Positions 12,270 through 24,215 of a DNA stretch of 64,000 bases are shown here, one piece after another. Numbering within the stretch: the first letter of the stretch is position 1; each line of letters starts with the position of its first letter. The stretch covers positions 2,976,001 through 3,040,000 of the forward strand of contig JAHRBC010000001.1 of NCBI GenBank assembly GCA_022702545.1, read 5' to 3'. Source of the stretch: Phycomyces nitens (taxonomy: Eukaryota; Mucoromycota; Mucoromycetes; Mucorales; Phycomycetaceae). The translations under genes were made by a program, and so were the position numbers. Below the pieces are notes generated by a model. It saw nothing but the letters and a program-made list of their open reading frames with translations, did no database searches and had not been told where the DNA came from.

Positions 12270-12606
12270 TCACTTGCTTTCAATCTAGTTTAATAAAATG
12301 GCTCGGTTTCTAATAAATCCCTCTCCAAAAACACCAAACATATTCTTGGATCATTCCTTTATTTGCTACACTTTATATATATACATATATACATATATAT
12401 TTAATGCCTTGATCCCTCGCTTCATTCTCACGTCATGCTGTACAACATTTTCAACAAATATACATGGCAAAAATTTGCGTCTGGTCTATTTATTCATACT
12501 CCGACTATGCTGCGGTGGCCGCAAGACAATCAAGTCAATTTGTTTAAACCATAGCCTTGGCTTCTCTCCTTTCCCTCCATTTCACCCAAAGTGCAAAGAA
12601 GTCAAA
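12270..12606 (+). promoter_or_regulatory. Upstream region of elongation factor 2
   Basis: This 337-nt gap runs between the La-protein stop and the EF2 start. It has a TA-rich run at about 12375-12400 and a pyrimidine-rich stretch (CTTCTCTCCTTTCCCTCC, near 12561) just before the start codon, as is common upstream of highly expressed fungal genes. No sharp TATA element was identified. Confidence 0.35.
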
Positions 12607-15433
12607 ATGGGTAAGGATGATAATTAATAGATGGATAGATGGATGGGATTGATGGATAGATGGGTGCAATTGAGTAACCCAAATTCATTACACATGCTAA
12701 TCTTTTAATCTTTAATTTTATAGTCGTAAGTTTACTGATTATATTACGCCCAAATTGGCAGCCGAACCTGTCAATAATAGCAACACAAAAATAAGCACAA
12801 TTGGATACTAAAAGACTATGCTTTTCCGTTAGAATTTTACTATTGAGGAGATCCGTGATCTCATGGACAAGGTCACCAATGTCCGTAACATGTCCGTCAT
12901 TGCTCACGTCGATCACGGCAAGTCTACCCTGACTGATTCCCTTGTCTCCAAGGCCGGTATTATCTCTGCTGGTCGTGCTGGTGAGACCCGTTTCATGGAC
13001 ACCCGTAAGGATGAGCAGGAGCGTGGTATTACTATCAAGTCTACCGCCATTTCCATGTACTTCCAGATGGAGAACCCTGATGACATTAAGGAGATCAAGA
13101 ACCAAAAGACCGATGGTTCTTCCTTCTTGATCAACTTGATCGATTCCCCCGGTCACGTTGATTTCTCTTCTGAAGTTACCGCTGCCCTCCGTGTCACTGA
13201 TGGTGCCCTTGTCGTCGTCGATTGTATCGATGGTGTCTGTGTCCAGACCGAGACCGTCCTTCGTCAGGCCTTGACTGAGCGCATCAAGCCCGTCATTGTC
13301 ATCAACAAGGTCGATCGTGCTCTTCTTGAGTTGCAGTTGGACAAGGAGGATTTGTACAATGTAAGTTTTTTGCTGTTTTTGGTTTTTTGTCAGTCTTGTC
13401 AATTGAAATCTAACAAAAACATTGTTGAATAGGCCTTTTCCCGTACCATTGAGTCCGTCAACGTCATCATCTCCACCTACCTCGATGAGGCTCTTGGTGA
13501 TGTCCAGGTCTACCCCGAGCGCGGTACCGTTGCCTTTGCCTCTGGTCTCCACGGCTGGGGTTTCACTCTCCGTCAGTTCGCCGTCCGTTACTCCAAGAAG
13601 TTTGGTGTCGATAAGGAGAAGATGATGCAGAAGCTCTGGGGTGAGAACTACTTCAACCCCAAGACCAAGAAGTGGTCTTCCAAGTCTACTGATGCTGCTG
13701 GCAAGCCCCTCGAGCGTGCCTTCAACATGTTCATCCTCGACCCCATCTTCAAGATCTTTGACTCTGTCATGAACTTCAAGAAAGACCAGGTCACCACTCT
13801 TCTCGAGAAGCTCGATATCAAACTCAAGGCTGAGGAGAAGGATCTTGAAGGCAAGCAGCTCCTCAAGGTTGTCATGCGCAAGTTCTTGCCTGCTGGTGAT
13901 GCTCTCTTGGAGATGATCTGTATCCATCTTCCCTCCCCTGTCACTGCTCAGAGATACCGTGTTACCTCCCTCTACGAAGGTCCCATGGACGATGAGTGTG
14001 CCATTGGTATCAGAGACTGCAACCCCAACGGTCCCTTGATGCTCTACGTCTCCAAGATGGTTCCCACCTCCGATAAGGGTCGTTTCTACGCTTTCGGTCG
14101 TGTCTTCTCCGGAACCGTCCGTGCCGGTCTCAAGGTCAGAATCCAGGGTCCCAACTACGTCCCCGGCTCCAAGTCCGACCTTTCCGTCAAGTCCATCCAG
14201 CGTACCGTCCTCATGATGGGACGTAACGTCGAGGCTATTGATGACTGCCCTGCCGGTAACATTATCGGTCTTGTCGGTGTCGATCAGTTCTTGGTCAAGT
14301 CCGGAACCATCACCACCTCCGAGGTTGCCCACAACATGAAGGTCATGAAGTTCTCTGTCTCCCCTGTCGTCCAGGTTGCCGTTGATGTCAAGAACGCCAA
14401 CGATTTGCCCAAGCTCGTCGAGGGTCTCAAGCGTCTTTCCAAATCTGACCCCTGTGTCTTGACCTTCACCTCTGACTCTGGTGAGCACATTGTTGCTGGT
14501 GCTGGTGAGCTCCATTTGGAGATCTGTTTGAAGGATCTCGAGGAGGACCACGCCCAGGTTCCCCTCAAGTTCGGTGACCCCGTTGTCCAGTACCGTGAGA
14601 CCGTCACTGCCGAGTCCACCATCGACTGTCTTTCCAAGTCCCCCAACAAGCACAACCGTATCTTCATGCGTGCTCTTCCCCTTGACGATGAACTTGCCAA
14701 CGAAATCGATGATGGCAAGATTGGTCCCAAGGACGATTTCAAGATCCGTGCCCGTGTTCTCGCTGACAAGTACGAGTGGGATGTTACCGAGGCCCGTAAG
14801 ATCTGGTGTTTCGGTCCCGATGGCACTGGCCCCAACTTGTTGATCGATGTCACCAAGGCCGTCCAGTACCTCAACGAAATCAAGGATTCCTGCGTTGCCG
14901 CTTTCCAGTGGGCCACCAAGGAAGGTCCCGTTGCTGAGGAGAACATGCGTGGTATCCGTTTCAACATTCTCGATGTTGTTCTCCACGCTGATGCTATCCA
15001 CAGAGGTGGTGGACAGATCATCCCCACCTGTCGCCGTGTTATCTACGCTTCAGTCTTGACTGCCACCCCTGGTATCCAGGAGCCCGTCTACCTTGTCGAG
15101 ATCCAGTGCCCCGATTCCGTCATTGGTGGTATCTACTCTTGCCTCAACAGACGTCGTGGTACTGTCATCTCTGAGGAGCCTCGCCCCGGAACCCCCATTG
15201 TCACCGTCAAGGCTCACTTGCCCATTAACGAGTCTTTTGGTTTCACCGCCGATCTCCGTGCTGCCACTGCTGGCCAGGCCTTCCCCCAGGCTGTCTTTGA
15301 TCACTGGCAGATCATGGCCGGTAACCCTCTCGAGGCCGGTAACAAGGTCTACGACATCATCCGTGCTGTCCGTAAGAGAAAGGGTCTCGTCGAGGATATC
15401 CCCGGTCTCGACAAGTACTACGACAAGCTCTAA
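12607..15433 (+). CDS. EFT1: Translation elongation factor 2
   Basis: The predicted exons 12607-12610, 12724-12725, 12833-13360 and 13433-15433 encode 844 aa, the normal EF2 length. The GTPase catalyses ribosomal translocation. Visible motifs are the P-loop [17 protein letters not shown], and INKVD. The domain IV loop [15 protein letters not shown] holds His701, the residue converted to diphthamide and the target of ADP-ribosylating toxins in other species. The N-terminus [15 protein letters not shown] matches the universal EF2 start, but only if a 2-nt exon (TC, 12724-12725) is used between two introns. Codon choice is extremely C-biased, indicating high expression. That bias also opens a long antisense frame which is not a gene. 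Confidence 0.97.
12724..12725 (+). other. Predicted 2-nt microexon of EF2
   Basis: The bases TC lie between an acceptor (TTTTATAG) and a perfect donor (GTAAGT). ATGG + TC + AATTTTACT gives Met-Val-Asn-Phe-Thr, the conserved EF2 start. Both flanking introns have branch-like sequences (GCTAAT near 12696, ACTAAA near 12816). Direct joining of 12610 to 12833 would stop after five codons. Confidence 0.7.
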
Positions 15434-15516
15434 ATCGTTTCTTATATCAAACAATCTTGCACTCTTAAAACCTATGAATAAAATATGTGTTGTTTCAAAT
15501 GAATTTTTATTTTTTA

Positions 15517-15583
15517 TTAGTTAGTTAGTTAGTTAGTTAGATATATTAGAAATAAAATTAAAATTAAAATTAAAATTAAAATT
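15517..15583. repeat. TTAG and AAATT short tandem repeats after EF2
   Basis: Six TTAG units (about 15517-15540) are followed by five units of AAAATT type (about 15552-15583). They lie in the 3' flank of EF2, between its stop and the ISA2 start. No function is evident. Confidence 0.7.
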
Positions 15584-15698
15584 TTTGTGATTATTATTGT
15601 GATTATTATTGTGATTAGGGGTTTATTTATTTTAATTGCAAAGTTGGCTGCGGATTATTATTATTACTTTTTCTATTATTGCTATTATTGTTATTATT

Positions 15699-16332
15699 AT
15701 GCTTGGCCGTTTGATCTCCTTGCGATCAGGATTACGCCCAAGGATGGCTACTATTGCCACACCATTGCGGTTAGGATTCCAACCATCAATAATTAGACAG
15801 ACGCACACCATTGGGACTTGGAAACCTGCTTCGGCCTCAAATGGTCTTGACATTTCCGAAAGGGCAGTCAAGGTAAGGCAAAATGCACTTTCTCTTTTTA
15901 TTATTATTATTCAGCCTTGTCTTATTGTATCTATAGCAATTGAAATGGATCGCTGATCGTGATCACGATGACAATCTAATGCTAAGGGTTCTTGTGGATT
16001 CAGGCGGCTGTCATGGCTACCAGAACAAACTAGAGCTGACCACCAAAGTGAATTCGGATGACACGTAATATGGGCCAGTGAGGGGGGGGGAGGGGGAGAT
16101 TTGTGTCGGTGGATAACTATTGTTCTCACATGCTATTTGTAGAGTATTTGAGAAGCAAGGAGTGCGTGTGGTTGTGGATGAGGTTTCGCTTCCATTTGTA
16201 CGTGGATCAAAGGTAGATTTTGTGGAGGAGCTTATTGGATCCTCCTTTCAAGTGGTCGAGAACCCAAATGCCAAGAATAGCTGTGGCTGCAACATTTCCT
16301 ATGACATTGACATTGACAAAATACAAACATGA
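15699..16332 (+). CDS. ISA2: Mitochondrial iron-sulfur cluster assembly protein ISA2
   Basis: Exons 15699-15872, 15937-16064 and 16143-16332 encode 163 aa. The first 45 residues are basic and nearly acid-free (MLGRLISLRSGLRPR), a likely mitochondrial presequence. The A-type scaffold domain follows: DISERAVKQLKWIA, LRVLVDSGGCHGYQ and VDFVEELIGSSFQVVENPNA, ending in the paired cysteines NSCGC. The three iron-sulfur ligands are Cys83, Cys148 and Cys150. ISA2 works with ISA1 in making 4Fe-4S clusters for aconitase-type and lipoate or biotin enzymes. The variant ISYDID tail and G-Y-Q after the first cysteine favour ISA2 over ISA1. Confidence 0.93.
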
Positions 16333-17156
16333 AAGGCATGGATAATTTGTTTACCCCTTTTTTATATAAATAAATAAATCTTAGTAAATATATATATATT
16401 AAATAAATATTATATGGATTTATAAAAAATGTCACTCTGGACAGTATAATGTATAGCTGTGTGACAATACTTGATCCTGATATCCATCGCAAATCAATTC
16501 TCGGGAGACTCGTAACAGGGTCATTTCCATGGTCGCATACAATTCGATAAAGAGGACTGGCATTGGCTAGTGACGGTGTTCCGGGAGATTCCTGATACCC
16601 CGCAATCCAAGCACACTGGTTGGCCTTTTTTTGTGTATTGCTCACTTACTAGCCTGCAATCAAGCCAGTCTGGATCACTTGCTGCAGCTGCAAAGGGCCT
16701 GCAAGGGCGTTTTGGGCCAGGGAACCTTGATTGCTGATAATAAATATTCAGGATACCAAACGGCTGGGCGGGGCATCGTATTCAACATGTGTGACTGGCA
16801 TTTGTGTTTTTGAACTACGCTTCCCTATCCTTTGATGGTTTTTGATTGATTTGGGAGCGACGGGGACGCAGAAAACAATGTTTTGTGCTGTAGATGGATT
16901 CTGGCTAATTTCATTTGTCAGTTTCTCGGAAGGACCGTGATGACGTCGAAGCGACTTGAAGTACAGTTCATATTACCTTAAACCACCATAACCACCCCCC
17001 CCCCCTGGCTTGGTGGGCGAGATCCAATCAGAATTAGGAGCGCCTACTCGGATTCCAAATAAAAAATTTTCATGAATCGGGAGATATAAAGGTAAAGACC
17101 TGGGTTGCCATTTTGATAACCTTCCTCTTCCCCTAACCCCTCTCCTTCACTTAGCA
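16333..17156. other. Intergenic region with possible decayed coding traces, then carrier promoter
   Basis: No gene could be assembled. On the minus strand, about 16430-16830, several short open blocks (for example a Gln/Leu-rich stretch and a block containing CAWIAGYQESPG) look protein-like but cannot be joined with acceptable splice sites. The right 250 nt carries the promoter of the ADP/ATP carrier, including an 11-C run near 16995-17006. Confidence 0.35.
17024..17090 (+). promoter_or_regulatory. CCAAT box and TATA element of the ADP/ATP carrier
   Basis: CCAAT occurs at 17024-17028 and TATAAA at 17085-17090, the latter 67 nt before the ATG at 17157. A C/T-rich stretch (CCTCTTCCCCTAACCCCTCT) lies between them and the start. 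The spacing is usual for strong fungal promoters. Confidence 0.5.
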
Positions 17157-18217
17157 ATGGCTGCTCCTCAGGATTCCAACAAGTTCGTTATCGTAAGTGA
17201 TCAATCATTGACCTGCAAATGCCATGCTTATTTTTATACATTGCACTCTAGGACTTCCTTATGGGTGGTGTCTCCGCCGCTGTCTCCAAGACTGCTGCTG
17301 CCCCCATTGAGCGTATCAAGCTCTTGATCCAGAACCAGGACGAGATGATCAAGCAGGGTCGTCTTGCATCCCCCTACAAGGGTATCAGCGACTGCTTCTC
17401 CCGTACCGTTAAGGACGAGGGTATGGCTGCCATGTGGCGCGGAAACACCGCCAACGTCATCCGTTACTTCCCTACCCAGGCCCTTAACTTCGCCTTCAAG
17501 GATAAGTTCAAGCGCATGTTCAACAAGGACAAGAAGAAGGATGGTTACTGGCCCTGGTTCGCTGGCAACCTTGCCTCCGGTGGTGCCGCTGGTGCCTGTT
17601 CCCTCTTCTTCGTTTACTCCCTCGATTACGCACGTACTCGTCTCGCCAACGATGCCAAGTCCTCCAAGAAGGGTGGTGAGCGTCAGTTCAAGGGTCTCGT
17701 CGATGTCTACCGCAAGACCATTGCCTCCGATGGTATTGCCGGTCTCTACCGTGGTTTCAACATCTCCTGCGTTGGTATCATCGTCTACCGTGGTCTTTAC
17801 TTCGGTATGTACGACTCCATCAAGCCCATCATGCCCGAGAACCTCCAGAGCAGCTTCTTGGCTACTTTCTTGCTCGGCTGGGCTGTTACCACTGGTGCTG
17901 GTCTTGGTAAGTTTTAACTTGTAGTTTTATTTTGGAGTTTGGATTCAGTACTGATCATATACAATTATATAATTATTATATAATATATAGCTTCCTACCC
18001 CATTGATACCGTCCGCCGTAGAATGATGATGACTTCCGGTGCTGCCGTCAAGTACGACTCTTCCCTTCACGCCTTGAAGGAGATCGTCGCCAAGGAGGGT
18101 ACCAAGTCTCTCTTCAAGGGTGCCGGTGCTAACATCCTCCGTGCCATTGCTGGTGCTGGTGTTCTTTCCGGTTACGATCAGCTCCAGTTGATCATGTTCG
18201 GTAAGAAGTTCGCTTAA
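17157..18217 (+). CDS. AAC: ADP/ATP carrier (adenine nucleotide translocase)
   Basis: Exons 17157-17192, 17252-17906 and 17991-18217 encode 305 aa. Three repeats of about 100 residues carry mitochondrial-carrier signatures ([33 protein letters not shown]). RRRMMM at residues 239-244 is diagnostic for ADP/ATP exchange across the inner membrane. The protein brings ADP into mitochondria and exports ATP. Codons are strongly C-ending, as in EF2, indicating high expression. The first exon is only 12 codons ([12 protein letters not shown]). Length and all signature residues are intact. Confidence 0.97.
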
Positions 18218-18760
18218 GCGTCTTTCTTAAGAGGCATTGAATCTGTCGATACATTTATTCTCGTATCGTCTTCAAAACTTTCATAAAAAAACGAGCTGCC
18301 TATATTATTGCACTCTTTTGTTTCAAATAAAAAAAAATAACAAAGACTCAGCCCCCCCTCCCCTCTCCCCCTCTGTCTTCCCCCCCTGGTCGACTGAATT
18401 TTGGCGTTGCTTCAAATCGACTGCAGTCTAAGATGTCTAAATGTTTGGCATATTGGCTATATCATATGATGATAACCAACAAACAACTGTATAAAGGCAT
18501 ATTATTATTGACTAAACTTTATAAAAAAGACAAAGATCGTTATTCTTTATAACATTTGTAAAAAGACTTGTTTTCAGGGGTTAATTATAGTGTAATGGTG
18601 GCTGTACACATGCAATGTAACAATATTGCAAATTTTTGGCAGCGGAGAAAGGTGCGTCCGAATGGTCAGAACGCGTCCTGCCAGAGTTACATATCTTGAA
18701 AAAATTCATCTTTTTTTCTCTCTTTTCATTGCCTGTTTGAAATCGCAGCCATCTTAATCA
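18218..18760. other. Intergenic region between carrier and NUP192
   Basis: No gene is supported. It contains the carrier's 3' flank, a C/T-rich patch at 18350-18385, and an AT-rich stretch that should include the NUP192 promoter. No specific element was recognised. Confidence 0.4.
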
Positions 18761-21700
18761 ATGATCCAACCTACACAAGAACTTCCAACATGGAAGGAAG
18801 AAGCTAGGGAATTGCATAGTTATGTCTGCGAGGCACGTACACCCAATTCCACAATTGCACCTAGTCAACTTCGAATCCATCTTGAAATGAACAAGCCAAT
18901 CCTATTACGACTATTGGATAATCATCCCAAGAACAACGAGCACCGATCGCTTCTCCAGACTGGTATGACTTTCTTGTCATGGCCTTGATTAGGCTCGGAA
19001 CTCACTTTATGATTAGGCAAAACATATATTAATGGAATCGAACACAAGGTCAATGAGGAATTTGCAAAGGACGCAATCTTCTTGTCGGATCAACTCGATA
19101 TGAACGAATACGAAGCATCGGCCTTGTTGATGAAGGGAACAAGCGAAGCACTTTTATCAGACACAACTGCTCTCGAGGCTGCAATGGTCATATATTACAA
19201 TGAGCGAGAATACATATTGACCTGTCTGGATGTAATCTTGCGATCCGCCAAAGACGCATCAGTGAGCGATCCAATACGCTTAGTATTCCAGCAGTTTGCT
19301 ACAGAACTAAGAGAAGAAGAAACCATTGCTCTTGAGCAGAAAAAGGATAGTGCAAAGGGAAGCTTGATTGCCAAGCTACTTTTAACCTCCAAGAAAATTA
19401 CCGAAGCAATTGCCGAGATATCCAAACCAACCCCACCACCAGCACCAGCACCTGTACCCGCACCAGCACCAGCACCAGCAAATACAACCATGCAGTTTGG
19501 AGGATTCGGAAAGCCAGCACAACCAGCACAGCCAGCACAGCCAGCACAGCCAACACAACCAACACAACCAACACAACCACAGAAGAAATTGATAGATAGT
19601 ATGAAGAAGATTGGGTTAGGTCGCTTGGAAGAAGAGCAGATATACTTGTTCCAAATAATTTATCATCTCGGATCTCTATATTGGATAAAGGATAAAGACT
19701 TGATAAGCATGGCAGAAGCATTAAAACAATCCCATTTACTCAAACCAACCACACCATACCTCGTTCTTGCTCTTCTTTCAGCCATGTCTCCAACCAAATA
19801 CATAAACGCCCATACTGGATTCTACACTGCAGATTCAATCAAAAAAATAACTGCTCTCATTAGCGATAACGCATGGAAAGTCATTACTCTCAAACAGACC
19901 GTCATCTTTCGCTGGGCATTATTCTTGACCTATCTGGCCAACAAGCATCCCGAAACCTCGCGGGCAGTCGGTACAACAGAGGCCGAGAGAGAGGCCATGT
20001 TCCAAAACGCCATATCAGAAAACGTCTTTGAATTCATGAGTGATTATCTATTGTACTTTCAACAAAAGACCCTGACTACTGGCACCGAACGAAAGACGAT
20101 TTCAGATTTGGGATTAAAGGAGAGCGACATGCTGGTAGATGGCCTCAGGATTGATCCAGGAGATTACAAGAAATTCAGTGCAGACATCTGGACAGAGTTC
20201 CAGCCATTTGTGATCCATGAGCTGGAGCATCTGGCAATGGACTTTATTGACTGGATACCAAGCATGCTCCCAAAAATCAAACTTCGTGAAGAGGACAAGA
20301 TAACACCCAGCCTACCCAACCGATCTGAATCCTCATCGTCTAGAACAGAAGGAAAGTCACGTACATCAAGAGATCTCGAGACCTTCTTTAAGCTTTTGGC
20401 CAGCATTTACCGTAACCGTGTCAATGCTGGTATTCGGTTCTGGTCTCACGAACCTTCTGGCCTCTACAGCTTCTTAAAGTGGGCTATTGACGTACGCGTT
20501 CCAGGAACTGTGCGTGCCGTCTATGAATTCCTTGGAACAATCTCATCTGGCGAGCTCTGTGCCGGACAAGCATTCGATTTCCTTGAGCAAGGCACCAATC
20601 GAACTCACCCAACATCAAGCAGTTTGTTTTCATGGGGAAAGCTCTTTGCAGCCTTTCACTTTTATATTCCACTTCTCCAGAAAAACACTCGATCCAACCC
20701 TCAATATTTCCCTCCTGAAGAGGAAGAACTCTTGATAACCTTTCTCTATCTTTTAAGACAGGTCGTTCAATATTCTCAACATGCTCGTTCAGTTCTCTGG
20801 GAAGATCCAATTATGCATGTATTTGATTCTCTGATAGAAATGCTCAGTTGCCCTACCTCCATCATGCTTAGATCAGCTCTTTACCACACTTTGGCTGCAT
20901 TCTGTTCTCCTTGGGGTGGAGGAAGCGAGGATACTGGCAAGAGAATTGCAATTCAAGTCTGGAATGTGCTCGAGGAAAGCAACTTCCCTAGTCAAAAGAA
21001 AAAGCAGGTCATGACAGAGACAGTAACATCGTATGGAACCCATGTCAATATCATGAATGTCCAAAAGAACTTTCCAACCCATTACACCTCCCAGTACCCT
21101 AGTTATTTCCTAAAGGCATTCGAACAAGAAGAGAAGAGCGAGAAATGCACAGAGACCTTGGCCATTCTTGGACTTTTGGCCTCAATGATCCATACGCAGA
21201 CCAGACGAGAGGCCTGGTCGACTGGATTTGCACCTAATACGCCCAGTATTCCTTCAGATCTCGGACAGGGCACCCGCACACCAGGTGCCGGTCCTTATAT
21301 ATCACTCGTTATCGACAATGTGTTCTTGAACCTCGACAAGCGTAGTCATCTTAAAGCAGAGCGCAAATGGGAATTGACTGAAGCTTGTCTCGAAATTCTG
21401 GAGAACAGTGTCATCTCTTTTGATATTCAACCAATCCTTAGTCTTCCTGTGGATGCACTGGTTGCCTATACAAAGACAAATCCCAAATCATTCCTTGAAA
21501 CCCGCAACATAGTCAACCATAGCCATGAGATTGAAATCCTCAAGAAAGTAGTATTGATTTACATGACCCACCCAGGTTACGAAATCATCTTACGCATCTT
21601 GACCTCCACATCTCTTACCTCTGCAATGTTCAAGATCATTCAAAGCGTTGGTGAAAAGTCAAAGAATAAGCAGGGCATGCAATGCGTTATGAGATGCTTG

Positions 21701-23542
21701 CGAATCTTTAACCGGATTATGGAGATCCAGAACGCATTTGTCAGTTTGTTGGTTCCCTGTATCAATGCACTTTCTACCAAGCTGCCGAATGGAAACCACA
21801 GAGTCTTGGACTTTATTTTCATGCCGTTCCCCTCCTTCACGTCTCTGAGCAAGTCGATGCTGTACCAGCCAAAGATTATTTCTGAGATTGCTTTGCTGGT
21901 CAATTGTGAAGAACAAGAAGAGATTTGTTTGTTGAGTACGCGTATCCTACATGCTCTTTCGCAAGAGTCTTCTTACAATGACCTCGAGAAGAAAAAGGTC
22001 AAGTGTGATAGCATTAACAAGGAAATGGGAGGTATTGGAACCCAACTAGGCCTTTTGTTGAGAGCAAGCCCAGATATGGAGTCTATCTTGTATGGTTTCA
22101 GCAATCAACTCAATGTTGACCAGCCCGAAGAGACTACCGCAGAAGACTACGAGTACGATATCAACAACATTCCGTTCTGGCAAGCAGCAGAGTCACTCGC
22201 AAACTCTTACCGATTTGCCGAGACATTTGAACCTCAAGCCTATAGCTCTATCCGTATAAACATTATGGACATGTTAATTGACAATACTATCCCCGGAAAG
22301 CCTGTGCCCTCGGTGGGCGATTTCTTGCTCGGCTATGATGCCTTTATACCATCTACCCAAGAAAAGCTACAGTCAATTGGACATCAGGACGCTAGACTTG
22401 TATGTCTTCAGGCTATTTTAGATATGATGCACCAAACATTCCCTGGTCAAGACAATCCAGATATCAACTCGAGCTCTGAAGCACCACACACACCATTCGA
22501 TATCAGCAATCCTATTCTTGCCGAGAAATGTCACCGTATAATCTATCAGCTTTGCACCCGGAAGACCAACTCTCTTTCCACCCTTCGCTACTTGCGCAAC
22601 CGCAACAACCATGTTTACAAACAATTAAAGGCTTTACCTGCACGCATTGAAGTGAATGCTAGTGTGTCCGCACCTATATTCCCTGGACTTATAGTCTGTT
22701 CAGACGGAAGCCGTGTCCTTACCGACTTTTGCACCCTACGGGCTCAACTCCATGGCCGTGCCTGGCTATTGAAGCTTGTTGCCTTGGATTTACACATGGC
22801 AGTTGGTGCCAAGCAAAAGTCCAACATTCAGCCCTTGTTAGATCTTTTGTTTGATCAAGAAAAAATAATCAGCAACACTGGCGAATACAGCAACTCCTTT
22901 TTCTCCCCTCGCACAGCTCACATCCACCAATCCCTTCCTAGACTTGTCGAGACATTCTGTTCCCTTGATTTTACTTGGATAGATGCCATGGACAGTAATC
23001 CACCAAAACCTCCTGTCTATCTGTCTCAGTTCGACCCCAAACAGTTCGAGTTTGTTACCGACCAGGGCTATGCTCTTTATGATATTCGGGCAGCATATCG
23101 TCACATCCGAAGCAGTCTCCAACGTACAGCGTCTCCACAAGCGAGTGTGGCAGAAATGGAAGCAGAAACAATGGATTGTCTGGCGCGCTTAATGGTAGAG
23201 AATCATAAGCGTGAGATCACACATGCCAAGATGCACTGTCTTCGTGCCTGGCGCCAAGTGGTCCAAGTGGTCCTCTTTGAATGTTTTGATACCTTTTCAT
23301 TAGCGGCCCGCAAGAAGATTACTTATACACTCTTGAACAACCTCTTGGAAAGAATTAGAAAGCCAGAGGGTATTGAGAAAGATGTTCTCGGGAACCTGTG
23401 TGATATTGTCCTCACTCTGTTGGTACGCTCCAGTGAGGATAAGGACACATCAAGCTCTACAGGCCTCGCCAATAATTTGCAGCTCTCTGATGCTCATATC
23501 CGCAGTCTGTACCAAGAAATGCTTCAACATACAGCCTCGTAG
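18761..23542 (+). CDS. NUP192: Inner-ring nucleoporin NUP192/NUP205
   Basis: One small exon (18761-18962) and one giant exon (19017-23542) give 1575 aa. The N-terminal block (HLEMNKPILLRLLDNHPKN, then YINGIEHKVNEEFAKDAIFL, LSDQLDMNEYEASALLMKG) is the family's conserved helical start, and LHGRAWLLKLVALDLHMA is typical of the C-terminal solenoid. NUP192 is an alpha-helical scaffold linking NUP93, NUP53 and linker nucleoporins in the pore's inner ring. The protein is somewhat shorter than most relatives. Residues roughly 180-240 are a low-complexity Pro-Ala/Pro-Gln/Thr insert with two FG-like motifs (FGGFG), unexpected in a scaffold. The second exon lacks introns, unlike most neighbours. Confidence 0.9.
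19426..19582 (+). repeat. Pro-Ala and Pro-Ala-Gln coding repeats inside NUP192
   Basis: Tandem CCAGCA-type hexamers (about 19438-19482) and CAGCCAGCA/CAACCAACA nonamers (about 19516-19577) encode a flexible Pro/Ala/Gln/Thr linker. The two arrays flank an FGGFG motif. Such repeats usually vary in length between strains. Confidence 0.75.
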
Positions 23543-23803
23543 GTTGGCGAATGGCTCAAATCTGACCCGCCAAAAATATAAATATATATACTTTTGTATG
23601 TTATCATCCCTGTTTTGTAGTCTTTTGCTATAAAACAAAATAGTACCACGACTTGCCAAAGTAAATAACAGAACCTTTTTTTTTATTAATTAAAATATAT
23701 TATTACAGAAACTTTAATATTTAGTATCCAATCCTTTGTTCTTTTGGTACTCTTTAACCATTTTGCTTCAGTGAGAATTGTTCTTGAAAGGAATAAAAGT
23801 ATT

Positions 23804-24215
23804 TTAAAGTATATTCTTATATCCGCATTCCTCCAGATTACTGCTGATGATTTCCATTGACTCAATACTACCAGACCAGACGCATCCCCAGATCATCACA
23901 TATCCTCTACCGCCTTGGATTCTGGGACGTACACGGTCTATGCTGTACTTTTTTTTTTGACTAAAGACGCCAGACTCGTACATTCTTGCACACTGGGAAC
24001 AGCATGAATGTCGATTCATCGCTCCAAATCCCCCCGATCCCAGCGTTGATTCCCCTCTTTGGCATCCTGGGCAAATACAGCCCGGTTCCTGCGATGATAC
24101 TCTGTCAGCCATGTATTGTATACAGCTATGAAAGACTTTATGTAAAGAATCTTTATGGCAGCACGCATCGTATGCTTGCAAGCATATCTTTACAGATTTA
24201 CACTCATTCTGTTGT
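23804..24215 (-). pseudogene. Tc1/mariner-type transposase relic (C-terminal half, frameshifted)
   Basis: Two minus-strand frames carry consecutive pieces of a DDE transposase: WLTEYHRRNRAVFAQDAKEG, then DESTFMLFPVCKNVRVWRL followed by a stop, then YSIDRVRPRIQGGRGY and VMIWGCVWSGSIE. DEST contains the second catalytic Asp, and VMIWGC is the strand found downstream in Tc1 families. The block with the final acid and the usual DLNPIE motif is absent. Frameshifts, an internal stop and the missing ends show a dead copy. No terminal inverted repeats were located. Confidence 0.75.

Noticed and set aside
12602..15001. 799-codon open frame antisense to EF2
   Set aside because: The EF2 codons end almost always in C or G-poor third positions, which removes stops from the opposite frame. 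The antisense product is low-complexity (Gly/Asp/Leu/Val-rich), spans the EF2 introns and resembles nothing.
19195..19721. Minus-strand frames rich in Val/Leu/Cys opposite NUP192
   Set aside because: They are reverse readings of the Pro-Ala-Gln repeats in NUP192.
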